A stretch of DNA of 64,000 nucleotides from JAWXBG01 sp044375415 (GCA_044375415.1 JBILMS010000007.1:1-64000); one strand, 5' to 3'. Shown: positions 8,535 through 18,567, counted from the stretch's first letter. The notes: a model not told the origin generated them from the sequence alone. Numbers and translations are program-made.

Positions 8535-10028
8535 ATGCTACTCTCAACTAGTGATATCGAAACCCTAAAATCCAAAGGAATTTCTGCGGATAGAATTCAT
8601 GAGCAATTCAACATTTTTGCTCATGGAAGTCTCATTCTAAAATTAGAAAGACCCTGCACAGCGGGTGATGGAATCGTGCGTATCGACGCTTCCGAATCTC
8701 ATAAGTACCTCGAACTCTATGAATCATTTTCGAGGACCGGGAAAATCATCAAATTCGTACCTGCAAGTGGTGCCGCCAGCAGAATGTTCCGACACCTTTA
8801 CCACTACAATGCTGAAAATCTAAATCATGATGCAGAAGAGTTTATTCTTCATTTCAGGGATTTTCCTTTTGTGAACACGCTCGAAAAAAAATTAGCGGCT
8901 TCTAATATTTCTCTTCGACATCTTATCAACGACAATGAATGGCAAACAATTTTTGCCGCCATTTTAGGTGCACATGGGCTCGGTTATTCCGACTATCCAA
9001 AGGGCTTAGTGATCTTTCATAAAAAAGGGAACACAGAAATTTCCGCATTCGAAGAACAATTATTTGAGAGTCTGTTGTACGCTCGCGAAATCGAAGGAAA
9101 ATGTCGTGTCCATTTTACTATTTCACCGGCTCACGAGGAACTTATTCGCAAAACCATTGACGAAATTCTTGAACGATATCCTTTCGATCCATTTGAAATT
9201 ACTTTTAGTCATCAAAGTCCTAGCACTGATTTACCTGCTTTGACAAAAGACAATCAGCTTGCACGCGACAATAAGGGTGACATTATTTTTCGACCTGCCG
9301 GGCATGGTGCATTACTCAAAAATCTGGAGTCACTTGATGCCGATATTATCTTTATAAAAAACATCGATAACGTTACAACGCAAGATCAAATTAAAGATAC
9401 GGTTTTCTATAAAAAAACGCTCGCGGGATTCTTGGTTGAAATAAAACAACGCGTATTTGAATTACTGGAAGCATTGGATAAAAATTCAGCTTCAGCTTTG
9501 GATCATGCTTTAGAATTTATTCAACAATACTTTCAGCCCGGCTTACCCATAGGAATGTCTCGCGAACAACTTATACAATATGCTCGGATTCGATTGGATA
9601 GGCCCATTCGCATCTGCGGGATGGTGAGAAATGAAGGGGAACCGGGTGGAGGACCCTTCTGGATAAAGATGCCTGATGGACAATTATCAAAACAAATTGT
9701 AGAGAAAAATCAAGTCGCCACCAATGAAATTCAGCAGGCACGAATCGTAAGTAACTCAACACATTTTAATCCGGTAGATATCGTTTGTTCTATCAAAAAT
9801 CGACGCGGTGAAAATTATAAGCTCGAAGATTTTGTAGATAAATCCGCCGGAATTATTTCCGAAAAATTTGAAAAGGGTAAAGTTATAAAAGCACTCGAAT
9901 TACCGGGCTTATGGAACGGTAGTATGGCCATGTGGAATTCGATATTTGTAGAAGTGCCTGTTTCTACTTTTAATCCCGTAAAAACTGTAAACGATCTTTT
10001 GAGATCCGGGCACCAAAGTGATTCTTGA
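8535..10028 (+). CDS. DUF4301 family protein
   Basis: A 497-residue protein with no signal peptide or membrane segment. It opens LSTSDIETLKSKGISADRIHEQ and has the conserved block FVPASGAASRMFRHLYHYN, the centre ALLKNLESLDADIIFIKNIDNV, and the rich motif CGMVRNEGEPGGGPFW near residue 360. These fit DUF4301, a Bacteroidota family that looks like a nucleotidyltransferase or sugar-phosphate handling enzyme, though the activity is undefined. The ATG at 8535 is chosen over an upstream TTG because that codon lies inside the -7 box. It converges on the ABC ATPase gene with a 16-base gap. Confidence 0.88.
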   Translation: MLLSTSDIETLKSKGISADRIHEQFNIFAHGSLILKLERPCTAGDGIVRIDASESHKYLELYESFSRTGKIIKFVPASGAASRMFRHLYHYNAENLNHDAEEFILHFRDFPFVNTLEKKLAASNISLRHLINDNEWQTIFAAILGAHGLGYSDYPKGLVIFHKKGNTEISAFEEQLFESLLYAREIEGKCRVHFTISPAHEELIRKTIDEILERYPFDPFEITFSHQSPSTDLPALTKDNQLARDNKGDIIFRPAGHGALLKNLESLDADIIFIKNIDNVTTQDQIKDTVFYKKTLAGFLVEIKQRVFELLEALDKNSASALDHALEFIQQYFQPGLPIGMSREQLIQYARIRLDRPIRICGMVRNEGEPGGGPFWIKMPDGQLSKQIVEKNQVATNEIQQARIVSNSTHFNPVDIVCSIKNRRGENYKLEDFVDKSAGIISEKFEKGKVIKALELPGLWNGSMAMWNSIFVEVPVSTFNPVKTVNDLLRSGHQSDS

Positions 10029-10044
10029 TTTTTTAAGCAACGTC

Positions 10045-10707
10045 TTATAAACCCATGGGCAAAATGCGCTGACAAAAAAATGTTTCTGTTTCCATATTGT
10101 TGCTCGCCACAATCACAATCCGGCCTTCTTTGCGAATAGAAATTTGCTCCTTGTACCAAGCTATCCCACGTTCATCTAAATGTGAGCATGGCTCATCAAG
10201 TAAAATCACAGATACATCCGTGTACAAAGCCAAGCCCAGTTTTACGCGTTGCTTCATACCACTTGAATATTGCAAAATCGGCTTATCTATATGCTGACTT
10301 AAACCGATTGCTTCGGCAAATTCTTCCTCATTCATACCACCTTCCAATTTCTTGAATTTCGTATGAAATTGCACCGATTCACGAAGAGTAAAATCCTCGA
10401 ACAATCCGGCATAAGGAGCGGCAATTGAAAACTGGTTTGAATATCGATCCTCTTCCACAAGTCGACTTTTCAAGTATAAATCGGCGGTACCTGTAGTCGG
10501 TCCGGTGGTGCCCAAAACACACTGAATAAAAGTAGATTTTCCGGAACCATTTCCCCCACTTACGGCGAGAAATTCGCCTCTATTCAGCTCGAGATGGACA
10601 TCTCTGAAAATCCAATTCCGATTGAATTTTTTACCAAACCCCTGAATGACCAATCGAAGGTCGTTCGTAGGATCAACCCTGTGGACCTCTGATGATTCCT
10701 TTATCAC
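10045..10707 (-). CDS. ABC transporter ATP-binding protein
   Basis: A 220-residue stand-alone ATPase subunit. Walker A is GGNGSGKST, the Q-loop region is AAPYAGLFEDFTLRES, the signature is YSSGMKQRVKLGLAL, and Walker B plus D-loop is VILLDEPCSHLDERG. The switch position that normally holds the H-loop histidine reads IVASNNMETE, with asparagine. No permease is nearby. It follows lpxA and overlaps it by 35 bases when the GTG start at 10707 is used; a TTG at 10653 would remove the overlap and still keep the whole domain. Its place in the lipid A gene cluster hints at an envelope role, but the substrate is unknown. CcmA-like ATPases are the nearest look. Confidence 0.88.
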   Translation of the reverse strand: MIKESSEVHRVDPTNDLRLVIQGFGKKFNRNWIFRDVHLELNRGEFLAVSGGNGSGKSTFIQCVLGTTGPTTGTADLYLKSRLVEEDRYSNQFSIAAPYAGLFEDFTLRESVQFHTKFKKLEGGMNEEEFAEAIGLSQHIDKPILQYSSGMKQRVKLGLALYTDVSVILLDEPCSHLDERGIAWYKEQISIRKEGRIVIVASNNMETETFFCQRILPMGL

Positions 10708-11449
10708 TTTCTCTGATGAAATTCAGAATAGTTTCTTTCTCCGGGGTATTCGGAAGTTCTAGTTCAGCGGCGTGCAATGCTCTACTCATGTTTGCATTGT
10801 GCACATAGATCATTCTATATACATCCTCAATATGAGATATAACCTCATTGGCAAAACCCCTTCTACGCAATCCAACGGTATTCACACCGGCGAAACTTAG
10901 CGGTTCACGTGCTGCTTTTACATAGGGCGGAACATTTTTTCGAACTAGGGATCCTCCTGCAACAAATGAATGTTGCCCAACACGAATAAACTGTTGCATA
11001 GCCACCACTCCCTCTACAACCACCCAATCCTCTATCACCACGTGTCCTGCAATATTGGCTGAATTAGCGATTATGCAGTTATTACCAATGATAGCATCAT
11101 GTGCAATGTGCACGTAGGCCATCAGCAAACAATTATTCCCGATTTTAGTAGTCATGCGATCGCGTGTACCCCTGTTGAGTGTACAACATTCACGTATGGT
11201 CGTATTATCCCCTATTTCAACTGTAGTTTCTTCTCCTTCAAATTTTAAATCTTGCGGAATTGCGGAAATGACTGCTCCCGGAAAAATTCGACAGTTTTCC
11301 CCTATTCTAGCCCCGTCCATAATGGTAACATTTGGACCAATCCATGAGCCTTTACCTATTTCTACATTTGCTTCGATACTGGTGAAAGGACCAATCTCCA
11401 CCCCTTCGGCAATACGTGCCTTTGGATGAATGGAAGAGAGACTACTCAT
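10673..11449 (-). CDS. lpxA: Acyl-ACP:UDP-N-acetylglucosamine O-acyltransferase LpxA
   Basis: First committed acylation of lipid A synthesis: transfers a 3-hydroxyacyl chain from ACP to UDP-GlcNAc in the cytoplasm. The N-terminal two thirds is a left-handed beta helix of hexapeptide repeats (IGPFTS, IGKGSW, IGPNVT, IGENCR). The catalytic histidine is in AHDAIIGNN (H117), followed by VVVEGVVAMQQFIRVGQHSFVAG. The C-terminal helical part contains GLRRRGFANEVI. The length of 258 is standard. Its ATG overlaps the lpxC/fabZ stop as ATGA. Confidence 0.97.
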   Translation of the reverse strand: MSSLSSIHPKARIAEGVEIGPFTSIEANVEIGKGSWIGPNVTIMDGARIGENCRIFPGAVISAIPQDLKFEGEETTVEIGDNTTIRECCTLNRGTRDRMTTKIGNNCLLMAYVHIAHDAIIGNNCIIANSANIAGHVVIEDWVVVEGVVAMQQFIRVGQHSFVAGGSLVRKNVPPYVKAAREPLSFAGVNTVGLRRRGFANEVISHIEDVYRMIYVHNANMSRALHAAELELPNTPEKETILNFIRESDKGIIRGPQG

Positions 11450-12888
11450 GCTTTTTCTTTTATTCTTGATTCAATCTCCTTTGGGGCCCTGTCGCGAACT
11501 ACTTGGGCGAGCATCGAAGCTTCGCAAACCGATTGACCATTGACATAAGCTATTCCACTCATTTCTACCAATCCGCGACGGATAGGTGAAACCAATCTTA
11601 ATCTAAAAACTACAGTATCTCCGGGAATTACTTTCTGTTTGAATTTCACATTGTCAATTTTCATGAAATACGTAGAATAATTTTCCGGATCAGGCACCTG
11701 ACTTAGCGCAAAAATCCCTCCCACTTGTGCCATCGCTTCAATCTGCATAACTCCCGGCATCACCGGGTTGCCGGGGAAATGTCCCTGAAAGTAGGGCTCA
11801 TTCATCGTTACATTTTTCACACCTATCACACCGTTTTCATCCATCTCCATAATCTTATCGATCATGAGAAATGGATAGCGATGAGGTAGCATTTTAGTAA
11901 TATCGTTGATATCGAAAAGAGGCTTTTTACTCAAGTCGAAACTTACTGTCTTGCCTTCTTTTTCCTTTTTAATAAGCTTCTTTAAAATTTTTGCAAACTC
12001 CACATTTCCTGCATGTCCGGGGCGAGCGGCCAAAATATGTCCTCGAATAAACCTTCCCACCAAGGCAAGGTCGCCTACAATATCCAAAAGTTTATGTCTG
12101 GCCGGTTCATTTTCATATTGAAGTTTTACCGTGTTCAAAACACCGATACCTTCAACTTTAACCTCCAAATCTTCCTTTCCGAGCAATTTGAGTATCGATT
12201 TTATCTCGTCTTCCGAATATGCTCTCTCAACTAGAACAATAGCATTCTCCAGACTTCCGCCTTTTATCAGCCCATTTTTAGCCAAAATTTCCAATTCGCG
12301 CAGAAATACAAAGGTTCTACAACCCGCTATTTCTTTCGAATAATCATTGAGACTGTACATGGAGGCATGCTGAGTTCCTAAAACCGGCGAATGATAATCG
12401 ACCATTACCGTCAGACGAAACTCTCCGCCTAAAGTAGGTACGGCCAACATTTCCACGTTTTTCTCAGTATCCTCGAATGTGAGATTGTCTTTCAGAATGA
12501 GATAATGCCTTTTGGCACTCTGTTCCGTGTAACCCACGGATTCAATTCCATCGACAAAAAAACGCGCACTTCCATCCAATATTGGAATTTCCGGACCGTC
12601 GATCTGAATGAGGGCATTATCGACGCGACAACCGTAGAGCGCCGATAAAACATGTTCTGTGGTGTACACTCGCACGCCATTTTGTTCTAGTGTAGTGCCT
12701 CGCTGGGTCGCTACAACCAAATCACAGTCGGCATTTACCACCGGATGACCATCCAGGTCGACACGCTGAAACTTGTAACCATGATCTTCGGGGGCAGGTA
12801 AAATCGTGAGATTTACGACTGCACCTGTATGTAAGCCCACTCCGGTAAATGATACCGGACGTTGGATTGTTCTCTGATTCGAACTCAT
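11446..12888 (-). CDS. lpxC/fabZ: Bifunctional LpxC deacetylase / FabZ dehydratase
   Basis: A fusion typical of Bacteroidota. The LpxC half (residues 1 to about 310) removes acetate from UDP-3-O-acyl-GlcNAc; its zinc ligands are visible as H79 in TTEHVLSAL and the pair in RHKLLDIVGDL, with the general acid/base histidine in PGHAGN. The FabZ half (about 330-480) dehydrates 3-hydroxyacyl-ACP, with INDITKMLPHRYPFLMID and the active-site block GHFPGNPVMPGVMQIEAMAQ. An open frame extends to 13014, but the ATG at 12888 (MSSNQRTIQRPVSF) matches the start of the enzyme and sits just behind a -7 box. At 480 residues the fusion is complete. lpxD, the usual upstream neighbour, is absent. Confidence 0.97.
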   Translation of the reverse strand: MSSNQRTIQRPVSFTGVGLHTGAVVNLTILPAPEDHGYKFQRVDLDGHPVVNADCDLVVATQRGTTLEQNGVRVYTTEHVLSALYGCRVDNALIQIDGPEIPILDGSARFFVDGIESVGYTEQSAKRHYLILKDNLTFEDTEKNVEMLAVPTLGGEFRLTVMVDYHSPVLGTQHASMYSLNDYSKEIAGCRTFVFLRELEILAKNGLIKGGSLENAIVLVERAYSEDEIKSILKLLGKEDLEVKVEGIGVLNTVKLQYENEPARHKLLDIVGDLALVGRFIRGHILAARPGHAGNVEFAKILKKLIKKEKEGKTVSFDLSKKPLFDINDITKMLPHRYPFLMIDKIMEMDENGVIGVKNVTMNEPYFQGHFPGNPVMPGVMQIEAMAQVGGIFALSQVPDPENYSTYFMKIDNVKFKQKVIPGDTVVFRLRLVSPIRRGLVEMSGIAYVNGQSVCEASMLAQVVRDRAPKEIESRIKEKA

Positions 12889-13242
12889 GGCTGCGAAAAT
12901 ATGACTGCCTTGGCTATTCACGTTCATTTTCAAGGGAAAATCGCTATCAAACCGCATAAAAATAGAAAATGTAGGAGTTTTAACGTGATTTGGACTCCCC
13001 GTGCTGTATAACAAATCAAGCCTTCAAACACAGAATATTTTAAAAATGGTAGAAATTAGGTCTTCTTTAACCCGCTTTTCATCACCCTAAAAACACATTG
13101 TACGCTAACAATCAATCACTTAAATCAGGATTAACTCATTTAATTAACAAGACCCTGTAGACGCCTTTTTTTTTCGGCATGCCAATTGTCAAGGATTGAG
13201 GCGAATTTCGATGTTCGGAATTTTAATTAAAACAAAACAATT
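12889..13242. other. Divergent intergenic region (354 bases)
   Basis: Separates lpxC/fabZ (minus) from the small porin-like gene (plus). It holds the -7 box of lpxC at 12894-12901. The plus side is AT-rich with a nine-T run near 13166; I could not identify a convincing -33/-7 pair for the plus gene. No ORF or RNA gene is apparent. Confidence 0.5.
12894..12901 (-). promoter_or_regulatory. -7 box of the lpxC/fabZ operon
   Basis: Read on the minus strand the sequence is TATTTTCG, the TAnnTTCG form of the Bacteroidota -7 box that recurs in this window. It ends five bases before the ATG at 12888, predicting a leaderless or nearly leaderless mRNA. No TTG box at 19-21 bases. Confidence 0.5.
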
Positions 13243-13812
13243 ATGAAAAAACAACTTTTTGTTCTCGCAGCTGCCTTAGCTTTTACCGCTGGGGCATTTG
13301 CACAAAGCGGTCGTCCTTCATTGGGGCTTGAATTAGCATTGCCAATGGGAGATTTTGGTGATGCATACGGATTGGGTTACGGGCTTTCCGGTGGGTATGA
13401 GCACCCTGTGGGCGATAATCTCGGTATTACTGGTAACATAGGTTACATTTTATTGTCTCCTGATGAGTCTATCAAAGATTTAATTGAATCAGCCTCCATG
13501 ATGCCTATTCAAGTAGGAGCGAAATACTACTTTTCTGAACAGCAATCGGGTCCTTATGGTCATGTTCAACTAGGTGTTCATAACATGAGCGTGAAGACTA
13601 AAGAGTTCGAATTATTAGGTGTTACTGTGCCGAGTGAAACTGAATCTTCGACTAATTTAAGTTTTGCTTTCGGAGCAGGTTTTGTGGTGAATGAGAAGAT
13701 CGATCTTGGACTCCGTTACAATATTATAACACCAGATTCTGACGCAGGTGATGAGGCAACATCTAGCTCATATGTAGGTGTTCGTGTGGCATACATGTTT
13801 GGTGGAAACTAA
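13243..13812 (+). CDS. Small outer-membrane beta-barrel protein
   Basis: A 189-residue protein with a textbook signal peptide (MKKQLFVLAAALAFTAGAFAQ, cleavage after AFA). The mature part is alternating strands with glycine/aromatic turns: LGLELALPMGDFGDAYG, LSGGYEHPVGDNLG, AKYYFSEQQSGPYGH, LSFAFGAGFVVNEKIDLGLRYN. It ends VRVAYMFGGN, as in OmpW/OmpX-like porin-like families of Bacteroidota. It is probably an 8-stranded barrel of unknown role. It is monocistronic, with a strong terminator 20 bases after the stop. Confidence 0.85.
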   Translation: MKKQLFVLAAALAFTAGAFAQSGRPSLGLELALPMGDFGDAYGLGYGLSGGYEHPVGDNLGITGNIGYILLSPDESIKDLIESASMMPIQVGAKYYFSEQQSGPYGHVQLGVHNMSVKTKEFELLGVTVPSETESSTNLSFAFGAGFVVNEKIDLGLRYNIITPDSDAGDEATSSSYVGVRVAYMFGGN

Positions 13813-13832
13813 GTTGTTTAAATAGAATCAAT

Positions 13833-13866
13833 AAAAAAATGGCTCCTTCGTGGAGCCATTTTTTTT
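13833..13866. terminator. Bidirectional terminator between the porin-like gene and aconitase
   Basis: Stem TGGCTCC (13840-13846) / GGAGCCA (13852-13858) with a TTCGT loop, an A-run before it and a T-run after it. The flanking A and T runs let it act for both converging genes. Confidence 0.9.
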
Positions 13867-13875
13867 GCTTGTTAA

Positions 13876-16146
13876 CTATTTCAAACTTTTTCTAATCAAA
13901 TTCAAGGCTCCACCCGCCTTAAACCATTCGATCTGCTGATCGTTGTACGTGTGATTCACTTGGATTATGTCCTTAGAACCATCGGCATGAACGAACTCAA
14001 GTGCAAGTGGTTTACCCGGAGCAAAAGAGGTGAGATCTGTAAAATTGATCACGTCATTTTCCTGTATTTTATCATAGTCGGCCTCATTGGCAAAAGTCAG
14101 TGCCAACATTCCCTGCTTTTTTAAATTCGTCTCGTGGATTCGAGCAAACGACTTTACCAAAATTGCTCTAACTCCCAAATGACGTGGTTGCATAGCCGCA
14201 TGCTCGCGAGATGAACCTTCGCCGTAATTATGGTCGCCGACTACAATGGTTGGAACGCCGGCTGCCTTATAAGCTCGCTGAACTCTTGGCACTTCGTCGT
14301 AAGAACCGTCTAATTGATTTTTCACCTTGTTTTGCTCACCATTGAAGAAGTTGGTGGCGCCAATGAGTGTATTGTTGGCAATGTTATCGAGGTGTCCACG
14401 GAATCTTAACCAAGGCCCGGCCATTGATATATGATCTGTTGTGCACTTTCCTTTTGCCTTTATCAGAACTCGGGCCCCTGTGATGTTTTTTCCATCCCAT
14501 TCGCTAAATGGTGCAAGAAGCTGAAGACGTTCACTCTCCGGTGCAACACTCACCTGCACACCACTGCCATCTGCAGCCGGTGCCTGGAAACCTGCATCTC
14601 CGACATCAAATCCCTTGCCCGGTAATTCATCTCCACTTGGTGGATCCAATTTTACATGCTCCCCTTTATCGTTTACAAGGGTATCGGTTATTGGATTAAA
14701 AGACAAATCACCTGCAATAGCCAATGCCGTTGTCAATTCCGGAGAAGCAACAAAGGCCAGCGTATTTGGATTACCGTCGTTCCTACTTTGGAAATTTCTG
14801 TTAAATGAGTGTACGATGGTGTTTCTTTCCTTCTTCTCGGCACCTACTCGAGCCCACATACCGATACACGGTCCACAAGCATTTGCGTATACCGTGGCCC
14901 CCATTTTATTGAAGGTATCTATGAAGCCATCTCTTTCGATGGTGAAGCGAACCAATTCACTTCCCGGCGTAATACTAAATTCGGCTTTTGGTTTTAAGCC
15001 TTTTTCAATTGCCTGACGAGCCAGTGACGCCGCACGGGCAATGTCTTCGTAGGATGAATTGGTGCAAGAACCGATTAATCCTACTTCCACTTTCGTAGGC
15101 CAATTATTTTTTGCTGCCTCTTCTTTCATTTTAGAAATGGGAGTAGCCAAATCCGGAGTAAATGGACCATTGAGGTGCGGTTCCAATTCGCTCAGGTTAA
15201 TATCAATTACTTCATCGAAATACGCAGCGGGATTAGCATATACCTCCGAGTCACCGGTTAGATGTTCTCTGATTTTATTCGCCATATCCGCTACTTCTGC
15301 TCGACCCGTAGAACGCAAGTAACGCTCCATGGAATCGTCGAAACCAAAAGTTGATGTGGTTGCACCAATCTCGGCTCCCATATTACAAATGGTACCTTTC
15401 CCGGTGCAAGAAAGTGACTGAGCACCGTCTCCAAAATATTCAACAATAGCACCGGTCCCTCCTTTTACTGTAAGGATACCGGCTACTTTTAAAATTACGT
15501 CTTTTGCGGAAGCCCAACCGTTCAGTTTACCGGTGAGTTTAATTCCTATCAACTTTGGCCATTTTAGTTCCCAAGCCATTCCGGCCATAACGTCCATGGC
15601 GTCAGCTCCACCAACACCTATGGCAATCATTCCCAAACCTCCCGCATTTACGGTATGAGAATCCGTGCCTATCATCATTCCACCCGGAAATGCATAATTT
15701 TCAAGCACCACTTGGTGAATGATCCCTGCACCCGGCTTCCAAAATCCAATTCCATATTTGTTCGAAATTGAAGAGAGGAAGTTAAATACTTCGTTGTTTT
15801 TGTTCAATGCTTCATTTAAATCCTGACCGGCACCAACACGCGCTTGAATAAGGTGATCGCAGTGGACTGTAGAAGGAACGGCCACTTTAGATCGACCCGC
15901 TTGCATAAATTGTAAAAGCGCCATTTGAGCTGTCGCATCTTGCATTGCTACGCGGTCCGGCGCGAAATCAACATAGCTTTTTCCTCTCGAAAATTCTTGG
16001 CTGGCATTGCCCTCCCACAAGTGTGCATACAATATTTTTTCAGACAAAGTGAGAGCCTTTCCTTTTGCTTTTCGGGCTGCTTCTATTCTTGTTGGAAAAC
16101 GGTCGTACACCGCTTGGATCATGTCGAGGTCAAATACGTTGCTCAT
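13876..16146 (-). CDS. acn: Aconitate hydratase (mitochondrial type)
   Basis: Interconverts citrate and isocitrate in the TCA cycle using a [4Fe-4S] cluster. The protein is 756 residues and follows the mitochondrial aconitase layout rather than AcnB. The three cluster cysteines are the one in IGSCTNSS (about residue 360) and the two in [11 protein letters not shown] (about 422-425). Substrate-binding blocks [39 protein letters not shown] and the C-terminal swivel motif [14 protein letters not shown] are all present. A good promoter precedes it and a shared terminator follows, so it seems to be transcribed alone. Confidence 0.97.
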   Translation of the reverse strand: MSNVFDLDMIQAVYDRFPTRIEAARKAKGKALTLSEKILYAHLWEGNASQEFSRGKSYVDFAPDRVAMQDATAQMALLQFMQAGRSKVAVPSTVHCDHLIQARVGAGQDLNEALNKNNEVFNFLSSISNKYGIGFWKPGAGIIHQVVLENYAFPGGMMIGTDSHTVNAGGLGMIAIGVGGADAMDVMAGMAWELKWPKLIGIKLTGKLNGWASAKDVILKVAGILTVKGGTGAIVEYFGDGAQSLSCTGKGTICNMGAEIGATTSTFGFDDSMERYLRSTGRAEVADMANKIREHLTGDSEVYANPAAYFDEVIDINLSELEPHLNGPFTPDLATPISKMKEEAAKNNWPTKVEVGLIGSCTNSSYEDIARAASLARQAIEKGLKPKAEFSITPGSELVRFTIERDGFIDTFNKMGATVYANACGPCIGMWARVGAEKKERNTIVHSFNRNFQSRNDGNPNTLAFVASPELTTALAIAGDLSFNPITDTLVNDKGEHVKLDPPSGDELPGKGFDVGDAGFQAPAADGSGVQVSVAPESERLQLLAPFSEWDGKNITGARVLIKAKGKCTTDHISMAGPWLRFRGHLDNIANNTLIGATNFFNGEQNKVKNQLDGSYDEVPRVQRAYKAAGVPTIVVGDHNYGEGSSREHAAMQPRHLGVRAILVKSFARIHETNLKKQGMLALTFANEADYDKIQENDVINFTDLTSFAPGKPLALEFVHADGSKDIIQVNHTYNDQQIEWFKAGGALNLIRKSLK

Positions 16147-16194
16147 TGCTGGTTTTTAACTATTTAATAAAAAATAACCCGCCTTTCGGGGTCG

Positions 16195-16225
16195 CGAAAA
16201 TACGTCCTAAATTGTATTTTTTCAA
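16195..16225 (-). promoter_or_regulatory. Promoter of aconitase
   Basis: On the minus strand a TTG (16223-16225) is followed after 20 bases by TATTTTCG (16195-16202). Spacing and boxes match the Bacteroidota housekeeping promoter in its TTCG variant. The leader to the ATG is about 40 bases. Confidence 0.75.
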
Positions 16226-16384
16226 GGATTTGGTGCTCCTAACAGCCTTGTTTTTAACAAAAGTTCCGTTCTACGGTTCATCCCATTTTTTGGTTTAGAT
16301 ATAACCGGATAACATGTCAAAGAGCCGATTAGCTCGCTTCAATTACCTTCTTCACAAAAAAATAGGTCGGTTCTTTTATACACC

Positions 16385-16392
16385 TACTTTTG
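16385..16392 (+). promoter_or_regulatory. -7 box of the MacB-type permease gene
   Basis: TACTTTTG, an exact TAnnTTTG match, 19 bases before the ATG at 16412. No clear -33 element. Confidence 0.5.
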
Positions 16393-16411
16393 GAACCAAT
16401 AAAGCGATACC

Positions 16412-17662
16412 ATGCCCATCATAAGCGCGGCTACCAGGGAGAACATAAACATAGCATTCAGAGCCATTAAAAGCCAAATGCTGCGCACAGTGCTTACTGT
16501 AAGCATTATCGCCATCGGTATAACTGCATTAGTAGCTATGATTACCGCTACTGCTGCCATCGAAAACAAACTTAACGATGAGTTTTCACGCTTGGGAAGT
16601 AATACTTTCTCGATTTTCAGCGCCAATCGTAGACGCCAAGGAGGTAGACATGGCCAGGCCGCGAAATCATATAATGTTTTGCGCTACGAAGAAGCCAAAG
16701 CTTTTTGCGAAGAATTTCGGGTAGATGGGTTTGCCAGTATGTCGGCCAATGCTTCTTTTACCTCCACAGTTAAATATGAAAATGAAAAAACGAATCCCAA
16801 TATTTCAGTTTTAGGATGCGATATTTCTTACCTAGAACTTTCAGGTTTTCAATTAGATAAGGGTAGAAATTTCTCTTTTAACGAAATGGGAAATGGCGAC
16901 AATGCTGTAATTCTGGGTGCCGACATTATCAAAACTATTTTCCCAAAAAATGTAGATCCCATCCAAAAAGAGGTGAGCATTGGTGGAAAAAGATATCTGG
17001 TAGTGGGTGTTCTTAAAGCGAAAGGAAACACCTTTGGATTTGCCGGAGATAATCAATGTCTGATACCCGTAAGTAATGTTCGAAAGGTCTATGGAACGGA
17101 CAATACAGAGTATTCCATAAATGTAATGGTAAATCGTGCAGAGGACCTCGACAAAGCTGTTAGTGAAGCCAAAGGACTATTGCGTGTTATTCGAAAAGAT
17201 CAGATAGGGTCAGAAGAATCCTTTGAAATTATTATGAGCGACAGCCTTGCAGAAGAACTCATTGGATTAACAGAAAACATAACACTCGGAGCTTCGTTTA
17301 TCGGGATCATCACCCTCATCAGTGCAGGCATTGGACTCATGAATATTATGCTGGTATCTGTTACCGAACGCACGAGAGAAATTGGAGTTCGTAAATCAAT
17401 AGGTGCCAGCGCTCAAACCATTCGTCGACAATTCCTAATTGAAGCTATCGTGATTGGGCAGATTGGTGGGATAATCGGGATATTTCTGGGTATTCTCGTA
17501 GGAAATGTGGTTTCCATTTTTGTAAAAACGAGCTTCACCATTCCTTGGATGTGGCTATGGTTAGGTGTCTTTATTTGTTTTCTCGTTTCAGTAATCAGCG
17601 GATATTATCCTGCTCGAAAAGCAGCCAAACTTGATCCGATTGAAGCGCTTCGATACGAATAA
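16412..17662 (+). CDS. MacB/FtsX-type ABC transporter permease
   Basis: A 416-residue inner-membrane protein with the MacB topology: an N-terminal transmembrane helix (about residues 24-48, [19 protein letters not shown]), a large periplasmic domain, and three C-terminal helices. The second helix runs into the coupling motif [17 protein letters not shown], diagnostic of the FtsX/MacB family, and the protein ends [19 protein letters not shown], also canonical. Such permeases are mechanotransmitters that pair with a MacB-type ATPase and often MacA and TolC. No ATPase gene is adjacent, so the partner is encoded elsewhere. A TolC and adaptor pair lies 46 kb away, but nothing links them directly. 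Confidence 0.92.
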   Translation: MPIISAATRENINIAFRAIKSQMLRTVLTVSIIAIGITALVAMITATAAIENKLNDEFSRLGSNTFSIFSANRRRQGGRHGQAAKSYNVLRYEEAKAFCEEFRVDGFASMSANASFTSTVKYENEKTNPNISVLGCDISYLELSGFQLDKGRNFSFNEMGNGDNAVILGADIIKTIFPKNVDPIQKEVSIGGKRYLVVGVLKAKGNTFGFAGDNQCLIPVSNVRKVYGTDNTEYSINVMVNRAEDLDKAVSEAKGLLRVIRKDQIGSEESFEIIMSDSLAEELIGLTENITLGASFIGIITLISAGIGLMNIMLVSVTERTREIGVRKSIGASAQTIRRQFLIEAIVIGQIGGIIGIFLGILVGNVVSIFVKTSFTIPWMWLWLGVFICFLVSVISGYYPARKAAKLDPIEALRYE

Positions 17663-17676
17663 TGATTTGCCACTGT

Positions 17677-18567
17677 CTATTTTAAGCTAAACACATCTCC
17701 CGCCAGGTAAATATTCATGTGCACATCCCTATATCCTAAATGATGTAAATTCTGACGATACTCCTCAATAGGCAGAAAAGAGATGACTTGACTAGCTCCT
17801 ACGACCATCGCGTTATCTTCTTGAACATATAGAGCAGTAGACTCGTCGATACCCACTCCCATATATCCGGGATAATCGCATAAGGCAGAAAGCAGACGAT
17901 TGTATCTGCTTCGTACCACAAAATGTTGATCGATGATTGTACTATCCAAAAACGCTGCTCCGGTAGTGTAAATCCCATTGTCCTTCCAGATTTTATCATA
18001 CGTACTGTAGTATTCCTCAGAGAAATTTTGATCGCCCGTGATCATAACATTACTCATAATGGCAGCGCCTGCACTAGTTCCCGCAATCATGGCTCCGTTT
18101 TTATGGGCAGTGCGAACGGCATCTAAAAGCGGTGAGTCCTTCATAACAGCCATTATTTTCAGTTGGTCACCCCCTCCAAAAAATATCAGTCGAGCTTTGG
18201 CCAAAGAGTCGATTTTAGCCTTATTGACATTGTCTGCTTCTGTTAGATTAAAATTATAGCAAGGGATTTGGGTCACAATTTCCCATTCTCGCATAAATGA
18301 CGCATAAGATGAATCCGGTCCGCCACTTGCGATGGGGATCATTATGGCATATTCACCTTCTTTGAATCCTGCCAGATCAATCATCCGAAGCGTTAGGCTA
18401 TCGCATCTCTCTCCCCCACCTATAATGAACAATTTTCCCTTTTCCGGATCGGGCTTAAACGACGTTTCTTCATTGTTAACCTTCGCCTCCCCTTTAGGCT
18501 GAGAGGGGCTGCATGCAAAGAAACCGATTGCCAACGACGCAAACATGAATGCTTTGGTCAAGTACAT
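17677..18567 (-). CDS. Cyanophycinase-like lipoprotein (peptidase S51 family)
   Basis: A 296-residue protein in the class I glutamine amidotransferase-like fold of peptidase family S51. It has a lipoprotein signal ending FFACS (C19), so it is probably membrane-anchored in the periplasm or at the surface. The glycine block KGKLFIIGGGERCD and the nucleophile motif GTSAGAAIM (S165) are intact, and FFGGGDQLKIM precedes them. S51 enzymes include cyanophycinase and aspartyl dipeptidase (PepE); the substrate of this branch is unknown. It converges on the MacB-type gene with a 14-base gap and is divergent from a TlpA-type gene. Confidence 0.87.
   Translation of the reverse strand: MYLTKAFMFASLAIGFFACSPSQPKGEAKVNNEETSFKPDPEKGKLFIIGGGERCDSLTLRMIDLAGFKEGEYAIMIPIASGGPDSSYASFMREWEIVTQIPCYNFNLTEADNVNKAKIDSLAKARLIFFGGGDQLKIMAVMKDSPLLDAVRTAHKNGAMIAGTSAGAAIMSNVMITGDQNFSEEYYSTYDKIWKDNGIYTTGAAFLDSTIIDQHFVVRSRYNRLLSALCDYPGYMGVGIDESTALYVQEDNAMVVGASQVISFLPIEEYRQNLHHLGYRDVHMNIYLAGDVFSLK

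Noticed and set aside
16147..16194. Hairpin-like segment (ACCC...GGGT then a T-rich run) between the acn promoter and acn ATG, possible attenuator
   Set aside because: The predicted transcription start falls within the 5' arm, so the hairpin would not form in the RNA.
16412..17662. Complete MacAB-TolC efflux operon with the MacB-type permease
   Set aside because: It lacks the fused ATPase domain of MacB and the TolC/adaptor pair is 46 kb away; nothing in the sequence links them.
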